A stretch of DNA of 64,000 bases, from positions 1-64,000 of the forward strand of contig NZ_LBHV01000013.1 in the NCBI RefSeq assembly GCF_001005825.1. Reading direction: 5' to 3'. The DNA comes from Rhizobium sp. LC145 (lineage in GTDB: Bacteria; Pseudomonadota; Alphaproteobacteria; Rhizobiales; Rhizobiaceae). Made by a program: the position numbers and the translations under genes. Every line of letters begins with the position of its first letter. The first letter of the stretch is position 1. Below are positions 22,592 to 29,983 of the stretch, in pieces. The notes beneath the pieces were generated by a model. It did no database searches. It was not told the DNA's origin and saw nothing but the letters and a program-made list of their open reading frames with translations.

Positions 22592-24037
22592 TCAGAACAT
22601 CTCCTCTTGCGCCCTCTTGGGCTTCATGGATCGGTATCGGGTGTATTCAGCCTCGAATTGAAGCGTCTCGCGGATGGTGGGATCGCCAAAGCGGACCTTG
22701 GCCGAGCCGATCTCGGCTATCCCCTCGATGTCGCCGACAAAGACCTTGTTGATCTTCTTCCAGTCGGAATCGGTGGCGGCGGTAGCTACGCGCTCTGCCT
22801 TGTATTTCTCGGGCCGGTAGAGCCACAGAATGGCGTCATAGTCGGCCTTTGCGCCCTCCCCGCCGTACAGGTCGGCGGCAATCGGCCGGGGATTGTCGCG
22901 GCGTGTGCCGAAGCTGTTGCGCTGGTTCAGGATGAGGATCGACGACTGTGTCTCGTCGGCGAGCGCCTTGAGCTCGACGGTCACCTCGCCGGAGATGCGG
23001 TCGGCCGAAAGCTTCGGGTCGCGCGGCTTCACCTTGCCGATGTGATCGATGACAATGAACGGCGTCTTGCCGTTGGCCCGCTTCTTGATAAATCGTCGGG
23101 CATAGGCGACGAGCTGCGACACCCCTTCCCGCTGGCACCGGATGATGTCGAACGGCTGTTGGCCGATCCAGTGCGCGAACATCACGCACCGGTCGCGCTC
23201 GCTGTCGCTCATGAGCCGCATGGGCTCTCTCTGCTGCCGCACGCTTATCTCGTGCACCTGGGCGATCATCTGCCGGACGCACTGAGCCGCCGATTGGTCA
23301 TAGGAGAGGAAGAGAACCGGATGCCCCTCTTCCACAGCGTGGTAGATGAGCTGCATCGTGAGGCTGGACTTGCCCTCGCCAGAGGATGACAGCAGGCCAT
23401 AGAGGTTCCCTGCCTCGAATACCGGCTCCGAAAGCACCTTGGCGATCTCCGGCAATGCGATCGGCACGCCAATGACGCCCTGGCGCCGAGCCGATGCCTC
23501 GAACATGGAAAGATAGGAAGCGCCAGGCGAAGCGATCGACGTGGTCTCGCGGAACCGGCTTTTCAGCTCCTTCAGGCGCGATTCCATATGCTCGATCTCG
23601 TCGGCCAGCGTCAGGAGCGTATGCCCCTCCTGGGCTATCTCGGCGGCGATCTGAGCCTCTTTGGCAAGCTGGCGCCCGAGTGAGACGCTCTTGATGATCT
23701 GGATTGAACCCTCGAGCCCGCGCTGAATGGCCGGATTGGTACCCATGATCATCAGGCGTGACAGGTACTCCGCCGGCGAGACGTCGAGCTTCTCAATTTG
23801 TTTTGGAATGAACGGTTTCAGTGATACTGCGTTAACATTCTGACCGCCGCGCCAGAGTACCACCGCCTCCTTGAAAATAATTTGGTGGATTGGTTCGGCA
23901 AAATCCTCCGGCTCAAGGCCACAGTCGGTCAGGACGGCGTTGTCAACCAGCATGCAGGCGAGAAAAGCCTCGGCGCCTTCGAACGCATCGTCCTCGGTTA
24001 TGCGGTCGAAGTTGTCGCGGTTTGACATGGCGTTCAT
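22592..24037 (-). CDS. DnaB-like replicative helicase
   Basis: 481 residues. N-terminal DnaB_N-type helical domain (residues ~20-110, with AEAFLACMLVDNAVL), linker, then a RecA-like motor with Walker A GEGKS (220-224), LFLSYDQS (242-249), Walker B FIVIDH (327-332) and RISGEVTVELKALADE plus ILNQR, all expected in DnaB/gp4 hexameric helicases. It unwinds the phage replication fork 5' to 3'. Start ATG 24037 has GAGGTGA upstream. Within the early operon after the RuvC-like nuclease gene. Confidence 0.92.
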   Translation of the reverse strand: MNAMSNRDNFDRITEDDAFEGAEAFLACMLVDNAVLTDCGLEPEDFAEPIHQIIFKEAVVLWRGGQNVNAVSLKPFIPKQIEKLDVSPAEYLSRLMIMGTNPAIQRGLEGSIQIIKSVSLGRQLAKEAQIAAEIAQEGHTLLTLADEIEHMESRLKELKSRFRETTSIASPGASYLSMFEASARRQGVIGVPIALPEIAKVLSEPVFEAGNLYGLLSSSGEGKSSLTMQLIYHAVEEGHPVLFLSYDQSAAQCVRQMIAQVHEISVRQQREPMRLMSDSERDRCVMFAHWIGQQPFDIIRCQREGVSQLVAYARRFIKKRANGKTPFIVIDHIGKVKPRDPKLSADRISGEVTVELKALADETQSSILILNQRNSFGTRRDNPRPIAADLYGGEGAKADYDAILWLYRPEKYKAERVATAATDSDWKKINKVFVGDIEGIAEIGSAKVRFGDPTIRETLQFEAEYTRYRSMKPKRAQEEMF

Positions 24038-24102
24038 TCGCTCACCTCGGCTGATGGTTGGGGTCGACCTGAATAGGAGGCTGATAAGGAAGGAAAATTT
24101 TC

Positions 24103-24411
24103 ATGCAGACGCCTTGGAAGAACCCGGTAGTGATCCTGATTGGCGATCCTCCCACCGAGACAATCATCGCTACCACGCAGGGCGCCGCGTTGGTCCTTAT
24201 TGAGGACTGGCCGCTCAAAGATGGCCCCGCACTGAGGCGAGCTCTTTTGATGTGCGCTGGCGTATTGGAACAAATCAACAAACCTGACGAAGCGCGCGAA
24301 GCCTTCATGGAGGCTGCCAGAGAAGCAGGCGTGCTGGTTGAAGCCAGTATCGTCGCCACGGGAAGCAAAGGCTGCTCGGGCTCGATATTGGGCGGAAGTG
24401 GGTCTCGATGA
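24103..24411 (+). CDS. DUF982 protein, copy 2
   Basis: 102 residues with AGGAAGGA upstream of ATG 24103. Motifs ALVLIEDWPLKDGPALRRAL and EAREAFMEAAREAGVLVE define DUF982; a Ser/Gly-rich tail follows. On the plus strand in the gap between the helicase gene and the next early gene. Confidence 0.8.
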   Translation: MQTPWKNPVVILIGDPPTETIIATTQGAALVLIEDWPLKDGPALRRALLMCAGVLEQINKPDEAREAFMEAAREAGVLVEASIVATGSKGCSGSILGGSGSR

Positions 24412-24546
24412 TGGGCGCTTATGCCGAGACCTCCTGAACCGGCACCTCCACCCCTTGAACCCGAAAACGCGGCACCACAAATCGAATATCGGCGCTGAGC
24501 CACAGCGCTTTCCTTGTTGATCACCAACGTTTTCAGTGAGGTAGAA

Positions 24547-24849
24547 ATGATCGCGAAGATGTTCGACAGACCCGTCTACTTGAAAGAAAGACGAGATCTG
24601 GTTCGAGAGATAAACTGCGTCGAAGATGCCATCGACTTTCTGGAGGATTGGCCGGAGCCAGACAAAGACCTCGACCATGAGGCCGCGCTTCGAACCTGCT
24701 ACATGGCCCAAGACGACCTGAAGCCGCTGCGCGTTGCTCGTGACGCGATCCGGAGCTTCGGAGCCAAGAAGGGTATCCTCATGAAGGCTCCGGCTGTCCG
24801 GCCGTGGATGATCAACCGCCAGTCCGGCGGTGGTCACGTAATCTTCTAA
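24547..24849 (+). CDS. DUF982 protein, copy 3
   Basis: 100 residues from ATG 24547 with GAGGTAGAA just before it; the frame opens further upstream. FDRPVYLKERRDLVREINC, AIDFLEDWPEPDKDLDHEAAL and ARDAIRSFGAKKGILMKAP fit DUF982, with a longer basic C-terminus. Second plus-strand DUF982 gene in this gap, 135 bp after copy 2. Divergence between the copies is large, so they are not recent duplicates. Confidence 0.75.
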   Translation: MIAKMFDRPVYLKERRDLVREINCVEDAIDFLEDWPEPDKDLDHEAALRTCYMAQDDLKPLRVARDAIRSFGAKKGILMKAPAVRPWMINRQSGGGHVIF

Positions 24850-24908
24850 GCGATCAGGCGAGATGGAGAGGCTGCAACCGCGGCCTCTCTGTCGAAGTTC
24901 GACCGCGT

Positions 24909-25166
24909 TCACTTTACCACCTCCAGCTTTCGCTTTGACGGCGGCCTGCGCGGTCCATGTCCGGTTCCGAAGGTTTGGCTATCGTGCCTGTGACCGATCG
25001 GATCATTGCCGAGCTGCTGGCGCACCTTCTCGACGCCTACCTCAACCTCCATTTGGTAGACGCGATCCGCCGGCGTGTGATCGCTGACGCAGAAGAGCTC
25101 GATCGGCTCATCGCTGTAGATCGTGAACCCACCCTGGGCATCCATGTTGATGACGACGCGGTTCAT
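24909..25166 (-). CDS. Small early-operon protein
   Basis: 85 residues, start overlapping the stop of the RuvC-like gene as ATGA. Begins MNRVVINMDAQGGFTIYSDE and ends in a basic tail (PRRPPSKRKLEVVK). Likely a small beta protein. Family not recognised; the coupling to a Holliday-junction type nuclease suggests a related role in DNA handling. Confidence 0.62.
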   Translation of the reverse strand: MNRVVINMDAQGGFTIYSDEPIELFCVSDHTPADRVYQMEVEVGVEKVRQQLGNDPIGHRHDSQTFGTGHGPRRPPSKRKLEVVK

Positions 25167-25783
25167 GCCGCCGCTCCCTGCCGCTCGTTGCGCTGCTGTA
25201 AGAAGCCTTGGAAAGCTGGACGGTATCTTCCGGCATGGATTTCAGCACCGCGCCAGCAGACCGCAATGGCAGCCGCCTCGCCGGCATTGTGTGCAACCGT
25301 CTTCTTCGCCGGGAGAACAATGCCCTCACGCTCGCACTGCGTGACGATCGCCTCCTTCCAGAGGTATTCGAGCCGTTCTGTCTTGCCGGTTTTCGGATCA
25401 GGCCTTTTGAGCTGATGAACCTTGAAGGGCGGCTTGAAGCCCTGCCCGTAGAACATCTTGCGCCAGGTTGCAGATGAGATCGTGCCCCATGGGATGCCGA
25501 AGTTTGCAACGGTGGAGAGGACCGCACCGTGAAGCATGCAAGAAACGACCGTCGCCATCGTGCCGCCGGGGCTCATCTTAAGCGCTGTTTCCATGACGAC
25601 GAAGTCTGGCCTGAACTCCTTGATCAGCTTCGTGACCTTGAGGCCCATTTGGTCGGCACAATATTCAATCGAGGCTTTGGCAGGGAACTCCAGCACGTCA
25701 CATTTGATGGAAGAGACATGCCTGGATGTGTCGAAGAAGGCCCATCCGGCCGACTTACTGGTGTCAAAGGCAAGAACCTTCAC
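25163..25783 (-). CDS. RuvC-like Holliday junction nuclease
   Basis: 206 residues. Retroviral-integrase fold markers: VLAFDTSKSAGWAFFD with Asp7, VVMETALKMSPGG with Glu65, and HNAGEAAAIAVCW with His165/Glu169, giving the acidic active site of RuvC-type resolvases. Phage versions resolve branched replication or recombination intermediates before packaging. Start overlaps the upstream stop as ATGA. Expected partners are the ERF/YqaJ recombination proteins encoded by the other early operon. Confidence 0.83.
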   Translation of the reverse strand: MKVLAFDTSKSAGWAFFDTSRHVSSIKCDVLEFPAKASIEYCADQMGLKVTKLIKEFRPDFVVMETALKMSPGGTMATVVSCMLHGAVLSTVANFGIPWGTISSATWRKMFYGQGFKPPFKVHQLKRPDPKTGKTERLEYLWKEAIVTQCEREGIVLPAKKTVAHNAGEAAAIAVCWRGAEIHAGRYRPAFQGFLQQRNERQGAAA

Positions 25784-25992
25784 TGCCCTGCCCTCCGCTT
25801 TGCCGGCCGGCCGCGCTTCCGATCCTGATAGCTTTCGACATCGACGCCCTGGAGGACTTCGCGCGTCAGGCCACCGCCGGAAACCTTGTCGATGATGGCC
25901 TTTGCAACAGCCGTCGGCGTGACGCCGAAGAACTCGGCATCGTGCTTGAGGTTTTGTTCAGCCTTGGCTTGGACAACAATCTTGAGGCTCAT
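25780..25992 (-). CDS. Small basic protein with helical DNA-binding look
   Basis: 70 residues from ATG 25992. KIVVQAKAEQNLKHDAEFFG and VTPTAVAKAIIDKVSGGGL followed by a basic end (YQDRKRGRPAKRRAGQ) containing an AT-hook-like RGRP core. It resembles small DNA-binding accessory proteins. Long antisense-like extension of the frame to 26334 is not supported by a ribosome site. Confidence 0.6.
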   Translation of the reverse strand: MSLKIVVQAKAEQNLKHDAEFFGVTPTAVAKAIIDKVSGGGLTREVLQGVDVESYQDRKRGRPAKRRAGQ

Positions 25993-26077
25993 TGCTTCAC
26001 CGGATGGAAAAGAAAGATCCGAGCATTCGCGCTCGGCAGGTGGGCGGCTCCTGGGAGGTGCGAGCCGCCGCGGTGGA

Positions 26078-26659
26078 TCAGTTGAATTTCGAGGAGGACG
26101 GCGCGACGGCGAACGGGTCGAATTCGCCGGATGCTTCGAATGGATCTTCCGTAGCCGGAGGCTCCTCTTTCGAGCGCTCGCGGAGCTTCTTTTCCATCGC
26201 GCTCTGCAAGTTCTCGCGAGCAATGCGCTGTCCGTCGTCCCATCCAGCGAGCCACGTTTTGTCTTCGCTGGAACCGCCCGAATATCTCGAGACCCGATCG
26301 AGGGCAGCAAGGCCAGCCTCGACGCCGGCGGCAAAGATCATCTGCTCGTTTGTCACCCGATCGGCCAGGAGGTCCGCCTTGCGATCGTCGATGATCAGGC
26401 CGAGACGGATGCGGTTCCGCTTGAGCATGTTGAACTGGTCAACCTTCTTCTGCGGATCATCGGTCAGCATGCAGTCGAGGAAGTCTTTCAGTTCCTTTTC
26501 GGAGATGCCGTCGTTTTTGGCGTCGGCTTTGAGCTTCTTCTCCTCGGCCTTGATCTCCTCCAGGCGGCGGATGATCTTCACCCGCTTCTGGACATGATGG
26601 CCCCAGAGGGCTTGCCGTTCCTGCTCTGTGAGGGAGTTATGGCCGTCGGCTGCCGTCAT
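26078..26659 (-). CDS. Helical early protein, unknown function
   Basis: 193 residues. Coiled coil at residues ~20-65 (RVKIIRRLEEIKAEEKKLK), a middle helical region, then a TWLAGWDDGQRIARENL segment (residue ~138) of the kind seen in ribosome modulation factor-like or GWxxG-type phage proteins, and a disordered acidic C-terminus. Its ATG overlaps the stop of the upstream gene as TAATG. Family not firmly recognised. Confidence 0.62.
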   Translation of the reverse strand: MTAADGHNSLTEQERQALWGHHVQKRVKIIRRLEEIKAEEKKLKADAKNDGISEKELKDFLDCMLTDDPQKKVDQFNMLKRNRIRLGLIIDDRKADLLADRVTNEQMIFAAGVEAGLAALDRVSRYSGGSSEDKTWLAGWDDGQRIARENLQSAMEKKLRERSKEEPPATEDPFEASGEFDPFAVAPSSSKFN

Positions 26660-27006
26660 TACCCGATCCTTTCTCTCGCCAGCCGAACCTTTTCAGCCAG
26701 CGCTTGAACCTCGTTTTCCAGATCGCGAAGATCATGGTTTTCCTCGTAGCGTTTCCGGTCCTGTTCGATTTCCTGCTGCAGGGCCCGGACCTCGGCCTCG
26801 CAGTGGTCGATGTAAGCTCGGCGGATCGTCGCGAAGGCGTCGATCGTGATGGATTTCGCCCTGCCCGCCCGCAGGTGCATGATCTGCCAGAAAGAGAGAT
26901 TGTGCCGGCGTGCAAGGCGGCGGACGGCGTTCTCGACGTCACCGTTCCCGGACGTCTCACGCTCCACCATCTTCCTCACGTACTCTGCCGCGACTGCCGT
27001 ACTCAT
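26659..27006 (-). CDS. Helical early protein, unknown function
   Basis: 115 residues from ATG 27006. The N-terminal half (YVRKMVERETSGNGDVENAV, RRLARRHNLSFWQIMHLRAG) resembles a small helix-turn-helix, and the C-terminal half is a coiled coil (ALQQEIEQDRKRYEENHDL onward). Probably a DNA-binding early protein. It starts the group of tightly overlapping genes 27006 to 25163. Confidence 0.6.
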   Translation of the reverse strand: MSTAVAAEYVRKMVERETSGNGDVENAVRRLARRHNLSFWQIMHLRAGRAKSITIDAFATIRRAYIDHCEAEVRALQQEIEQDRKRYEENHDLRDLENEVQALAEKVRLARERIG

Positions 27007-27141
27007 GGCCTTTTGTCCCTGTGTTTCCTGTGTTTTCGAGGTTGCCGCTTGAACCAAATCCTTTGACACCGTGAATGCGCTCCATGCCGCGTTGGGTTAG
27101 CTTCCTGGTGTCGGAGGAAGCGGCCCTGGCAAGGAAAGGAG

Positions 27142-27366
27142 TTAGTCGCCGGCCGGAACCGAAGACTGATGCTGACGGAGAGCGGCGCGGGACACCCGCC
27201 AAGATGAACGCGCCCTGCTCTGCTTTTTGGAAATGACCGGCTCGGAATGAGCCGAGGAAATTGAATGATCGCGGGTTGCTTCCCGGAACATGCGACCAAG
27301 GAGGACACCAAGCGGGATGCTGATGAGACCCCATGCAGTCAGGCCGATAGCGATGGAGCTACTCAT
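27142..27366 (-). CDS. Small single-pass membrane protein
   Basis: 74 residues, starting ATGA-coupled to the upstream gene. [20 protein letters not shown] and VLLGRMF form one membrane helix; the rest is basic and Ser-rich. Function unknown. A 135-bp gap follows before the next early gene. Confidence 0.55.
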   Translation of the reverse strand: MSSSIAIGLTAWGLISIPLGVLLGRMFREATRDHSISSAHSEPVISKKQSRARSSWRVSRAALRQHQSSVPAGD

Positions 27367-27689
27367 GCGCGCTCCTCCACCCGCGAGGGGTTCAGCATGG
27401 CCTTGAAGATGGAGATATCGGTCTTGCGGGTGACGAGCGGACGAAAACCGACAGCGTCAAACACCACATCGCCGTGCAGAAGTTCGCCATGGACGAGGAC
27501 ATTGATCCGCTGATCCGGTATCTCAACCAGCTTCACGCATGGGACCTGGCCAACAAGGCCTTCCCGGATCGTGTAGACTTTCCCGACAATCGGCTGGCAC
27601 GGCTCTTCGAGAGGCTCCACTCCATCTGGGTAAAGCTTCTCCAACTCGACGCACACGACCTTCTGCCCGACATGGAAATTGCACTTCAT
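27363..27689 (-). CDS. Early-operon protein, unknown function
   Basis: 108 residues, beta-rich: [30 protein letters not shown] and [20 protein letters not shown], with a final [18 protein letters not shown] helix. The GQKVVCV...GKVYTIREG pattern is common in short proteins of rhizobial phages (an SH3-like barrel is plausible). Coupled on both sides by ATGA overlaps. Confidence 0.65.
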   Translation of the reverse strand: MKCNFHVGQKVVCVELEKLYPDGVEPLEEPCQPIVGKVYTIREGLVGQVPCVKLVEIPDQRINVLVHGELLHGDVVFDAVGFRPLVTRKTDISIFKAMLNPSRVEERA

Positions 27690-27958
27690 GCCGCTTCTCC
27701 GATGATGACGATGGATCGAGCTCGATTTTCAAGGCGGCGGATAAGTCCGCGCTCTTCGAGAGCCGCAACAATCCGGTGGATGCCAGACTTGGACGCCAGG
27801 CCCATGAAGTCCTTCATCTCGTCGTATGAGGGTGAAATCCCGCCCTGCTCGGTGCCGTACAGTTTGATGAAATCCAGAAGCTCTTTCTGCTTCGGGGTCA
27901 TCGCCGCCGACGGCCGGGCGCTTTCAAAACGATGTCCACAGCATGGGCAGGTATTCAT
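27686..27958 (-). CDS. LexA-type winged helix protein with N-terminal Cys cluster
   Basis: 90 residues. [11 protein letters not shown] gives a short Cys/His cluster (C4, C6, C7, H9), then [34 protein letters not shown] and [20 protein letters not shown] reproduce the LexA N-terminal winged helix (residues ~20-85). The autocleavage domain is missing, so it cannot respond to RecA by itself. It is the third gene after the Cro-like gene and may be the second-level regulator of this operon. Confidence 0.82.
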   Translation of the reverse strand: MNTCPCCGHRFESARPSAAMTPKQKELLDFIKLYGTEQGGISPSYDEMKDFMGLASKSGIHRIVAALEERGLIRRLENRARSIVIIGEAA

Positions 27959-28269
27959 GCCGCACCTGCCTCAGCCGCTGCTATCGCGCGTCTCATGCAA
28001 GAGAGCACCGCCTTATGACCGTGCCCGTCGTTGAACTCGAAAATGGATTGCTTGCCGCACTGCGCCCGCAGGGCGAGGATCGCTGCGCTATAATCGACGG
28101 CGCTCGCCTGAACCCTCTGGATCGCACCGACCATGCAGAACCGCTTGGCGCGTTCGTCAAGCGGACGGACCTCGTTGCCTCGGGCATCCAGGGCGATCGC
28201 CTGCTTTGCCCACCTATGCGGTGGGCTGATGATCGCCAGGGCGTCGGAAAGGACAGAGGCCGCGCTCAT
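27955..28269 (-). CDS. DUF6197-like protein
   Basis: 104 residues from ATG 28269. Contains [32 protein letters not shown] and [21 protein letters not shown], the DUF6197 pattern (W..G..A.D..G; C..GAI; .ND......V...L..AI). Family function is unknown. Both ends overlap neighbours as ATGA. Confidence 0.7.
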   Translation of the reverse strand: MSAASVLSDALAIISPPHRWAKQAIALDARGNEVRPLDERAKRFCMVGAIQRVQASAVDYSAAILALRAQCGKQSIFEFNDGHGHKAVLSCMRRAIAAAEAGAA

Positions 28270-28517
28270 GCTGCGCTCTCCGTCGGGACCGGACGCATTA
28301 CGCTCTCCGGCCAGTCCGCCTTTTCCGGCCAATTGGACGAGAACCAAGCAACCACTTCGTCGTACTTCTTCGCGGTGAAGGTCTTCCCTTCCCGTATCCG
28401 GGAAAAGAAACGCCCATCGGCAGCGCAAAGGCGCCCGACAGTGGCTTCGCCTAGCTCGCGCGCGGCGCAGAACCGCTCGGAGAGGGTCAAGAGATGATTT
28501 GCGAGTTCCGTTTCCAT
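28266..28517 (-). CDS. Cro-like DNA-binding protein, first early gene
   Basis: 83 residues. An N-terminal helical region with ATVGRLCAADGRFFSRIREG (residues ~25-44) and KTFTAKKYDEVVAWFSSNW looks like a diverged Cro/C1-type helix-turn-helix. It is the first gene of the leftward early operon, divergent from the S24 repressor with the operator region between, exactly where cro sits. Its ATG 28517 lies 7 bases after a TATAAG -10 element and there is no ribosome site, so the message is probably leaderless. Confidence 0.68.
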   Translation of the reverse strand: METELANHLLTLSERFCAARELGEATVGRLCAADGRFFSRIREGKTFTAKKYDEVVAWFSSNWPEKADWPESVMRPVPTESAA

Positions 28518-28523
28518 ATCCCA

Positions 28524-28597
28524 CTTATAGTAGGATGCATCCCACTTTGCAATAGGAAACTTCCCATTCGCACACTGAGGGGGAAATTTCCTATTCT
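28524..28597. promoter_or_regulatory. Divergent early promoter/operator region (oR-like), three operators
   Basis: Three 18-bp partly palindromic sites: AGTAGGATGCATCCCACT (28529-28546), AATAGGAAACTTCCCATT (28551-28568) and AGGGGGAAATTTCCTATT (28578-28595); common core GGA-N4-TCC with A/T-rich ends. On the minus strand TTGCAA (28552-28547), exactly 17 bp, and TATAAG (28529-28524) form the cro-side promoter, with the first operator filling the spacer. On the plus strand TATTCT (28592-28597) is a possible -10 for the repressor; its -35 is poor, as in activated or weak maintenance promoters. Confidence 0.8.
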
Positions 28598-28603
28598 CCG
28601 CGA

Positions 28604-29302
28604 ATGAACAAACTCCAAGAGATCGTCGCCAAGCGACTTAAAGAACTCGGCCTTGGGCCGGTAGAAGCCGCGGTACAAGGCGGCTTAGAGCGGACCTATA
28701 TCCGCGACATCGTCACCGGTAAGAAGCAGTCAGTGAAGGCGGATAAGATAGCCAAGCTGGCGCACGTGCTCCGCCTAGATGCGGAGGCGTTGGCCCGGAA
28801 TGAGGCGATACCGGCAGAGCTTATTGAAGCTGATACAGGTGCCGGCCGTCCTCGCTCTAACGCGAGCTTTCCGCCCCAATACCAGAAGTTTACAGACAGC
28901 TCACTTCCGCTGCTCGGCCAGACCATAGGTGGCCCGAATGGCCGGTTCATACTGAATGGATCAGAGGTCTCCCGCGTCTTCACTCCTCCCATGCTCGAGG
29001 GCGTTGAAGGCGCCTATGCAGTCCGAGTTTACGGCACCTCAATGGAGCCCAGGTACTATGCTGGAGAGACCGTTTGGCTGAATCCACACGAGCCGGTAAG
29101 ACAAGGGGATGATGTCGTTGTTCAGCTTCTTACAGACGAAGAAAATGGACGCGAGAGCTACATCAAGCGTTTCGTTTCTCAGTCATCAAAGGCGACCAGG
29201 CTCTGGCAGCACAACCCCGACGAAGGTGAGCAGAACGAACTCACCTTCGACACAGAACAGGTCTTCTCAATTCATAAGATCGTCTTTCATGCGACGGTCT
29301 GA
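28604..29302 (+). CDS. S24/CI-like phage repressor
   Basis: 232 residues. N-terminal helix-turn-helix (residues ~15-57, GLERTYIRDIVTGKKQS), linker, then an S24 peptidase domain with YGTSMEPRYYAGE (Ser146) and ESYIKRF (Lys188), the LexA/CI dyad. It represses both early operons through the operators near 28.55 and 32.7 kb. In homologues I remember, cleavage falls at an Ala-Gly bond before GxxGRF; here the bond is Ile108-Gly109, so damage-induced self-cleavage may be altered. ATG 28604 follows the -10 by 6 bases and lacks a ribosome site. Confidence 0.9.
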   Translation: MNKLQEIVAKRLKELGLGPVEAAVQGGLERTYIRDIVTGKKQSVKADKIAKLAHVLRLDAEALARNEAIPAELIEADTGAGRPRSNASFPPQYQKFTDSSLPLLGQTIGGPNGRFILNGSEVSRVFTPPMLEGVEGAYAVRVYGTSMEPRYYAGETVWLNPHEPVRQGDDVVVQLLTDEENGRESYIKRFVSQSSKATRLWQHNPDEGEQNELTFDTEQVFSIHKIVFHATV

Positions 29303-29553
29303 AGCGCGCCATCAGAAATCCATGTCGGCCGGATCGTCAGATTCCGGAAGGACGGAGGGCGCTTCGGGCATTCGCTGCAGCGAATTTTCCGGCAGAGCTG
29401 CATGTAGTTATGAACGCCGAGTGTCGCGGCTTGGCGAAGGTTCTGAAGCTTTAGCGTTCGTGAATGTCCGCAATCGTCACATGCGACGTAAAGGCTTGAT
29501 AACTCAACAACTAACCTCATCGCGTCGGGGTATTCAATTGACGGGCGCGGCAT
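29287..29553 (-). CDS. Small zinc-ribbon protein
   Basis: 88 residues. Two cysteine pairs, CDDCGHSRTL and CRKIRCSEC, with spacing of a treble-clef or zinc ribbon; AGGAGA precedes ATG 29553. It is on the minus strand in the repressor interval and ends within the last 16 bp of the repressor gene. Such small zinc ribbons are often nucleic acid or protein adaptors. Function unknown. Confidence 0.65.
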   Translation of the reverse strand: MPRPSIEYPDAMRLVVELSSLYVACDDCGHSRTLKLQNLRQAATLGVHNYMQLCRKIRCSECPKRPPSFRNLTIRPTWISDGALQTVA

Positions 29554-29656
29554 TCATCTCTCCTGTTTGTTCCCATTTCGTTCACGGCAAAAAAGCAGGA
29601 GTCATTCCAAGAGTCGAGTCGAAAGTGATTCGTTTTCGGGGCTGAGCATCTAACCC

Positions 29657-29983
29657 ATGAGCAGCGTTAACGATTTTGTTTCCGAGCTGGTGCGAGCGGC
29701 AAACGTGGTCGAGAAACTCCGCGAAGATGAGAAGGGTCGGCTCCTTGCCCGAGCTGTGAGGACCATCCGCGATCTCCGTATCGAGGTCGGCATTCCGACG
29801 AACGTTTCCATCAAGGATGCCGCGATAGAGTTGCTGGAAGCATATGCACGGATCAAGGACGGCACGGCTGACGCTCACGAAGTTCGCACAGCCCTACTCG
29901 ACGCCGCCGGCATGATCAGAGACCTGCATATCGTGCGGGATACGGGGACGGAAATTCAGATCGGGGATGGAGGGGGAAGGTGA
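29657..29983 (+). CDS. Helical protein upstream of TcmP
   Basis: 108 residues, almost wholly helical (FVSELVRAANVVEKLREDE, RTIRDLRIEVGIPTN, AAIELLEAYARIKDG). Its stop overlaps the TcmP start as ATGA-type coupling (29980-29983), so the two are expressed together in the direction of the repressor gene. Family not recognised; it may be a third component of the TcmP/DUF5131 cassette. Confidence 0.6.
   Translation: MSSVNDFVSELVRAANVVEKLREDEKGRLLARAVRTIRDLRIEVGIPTNVSIKDAAIELLEAYARIKDGTADAHEVRTALLDAAGMIRDLHIVRDTGTEIQIGDGGGR

Noticed and set aside
21267-22592. Minus-strand 441-residue open frame
   Set aside because: Shadow of the DUF6161-like gene, which has a coherent coiled coil and membrane helices.
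25780-26334. 184-residue form of the small basic early protein
   Set aside because: The upstream part is antisense-like Arg/Pro/Ser-rich sequence overlapping the 193-residue gene; ATG 25992 is the supported start.
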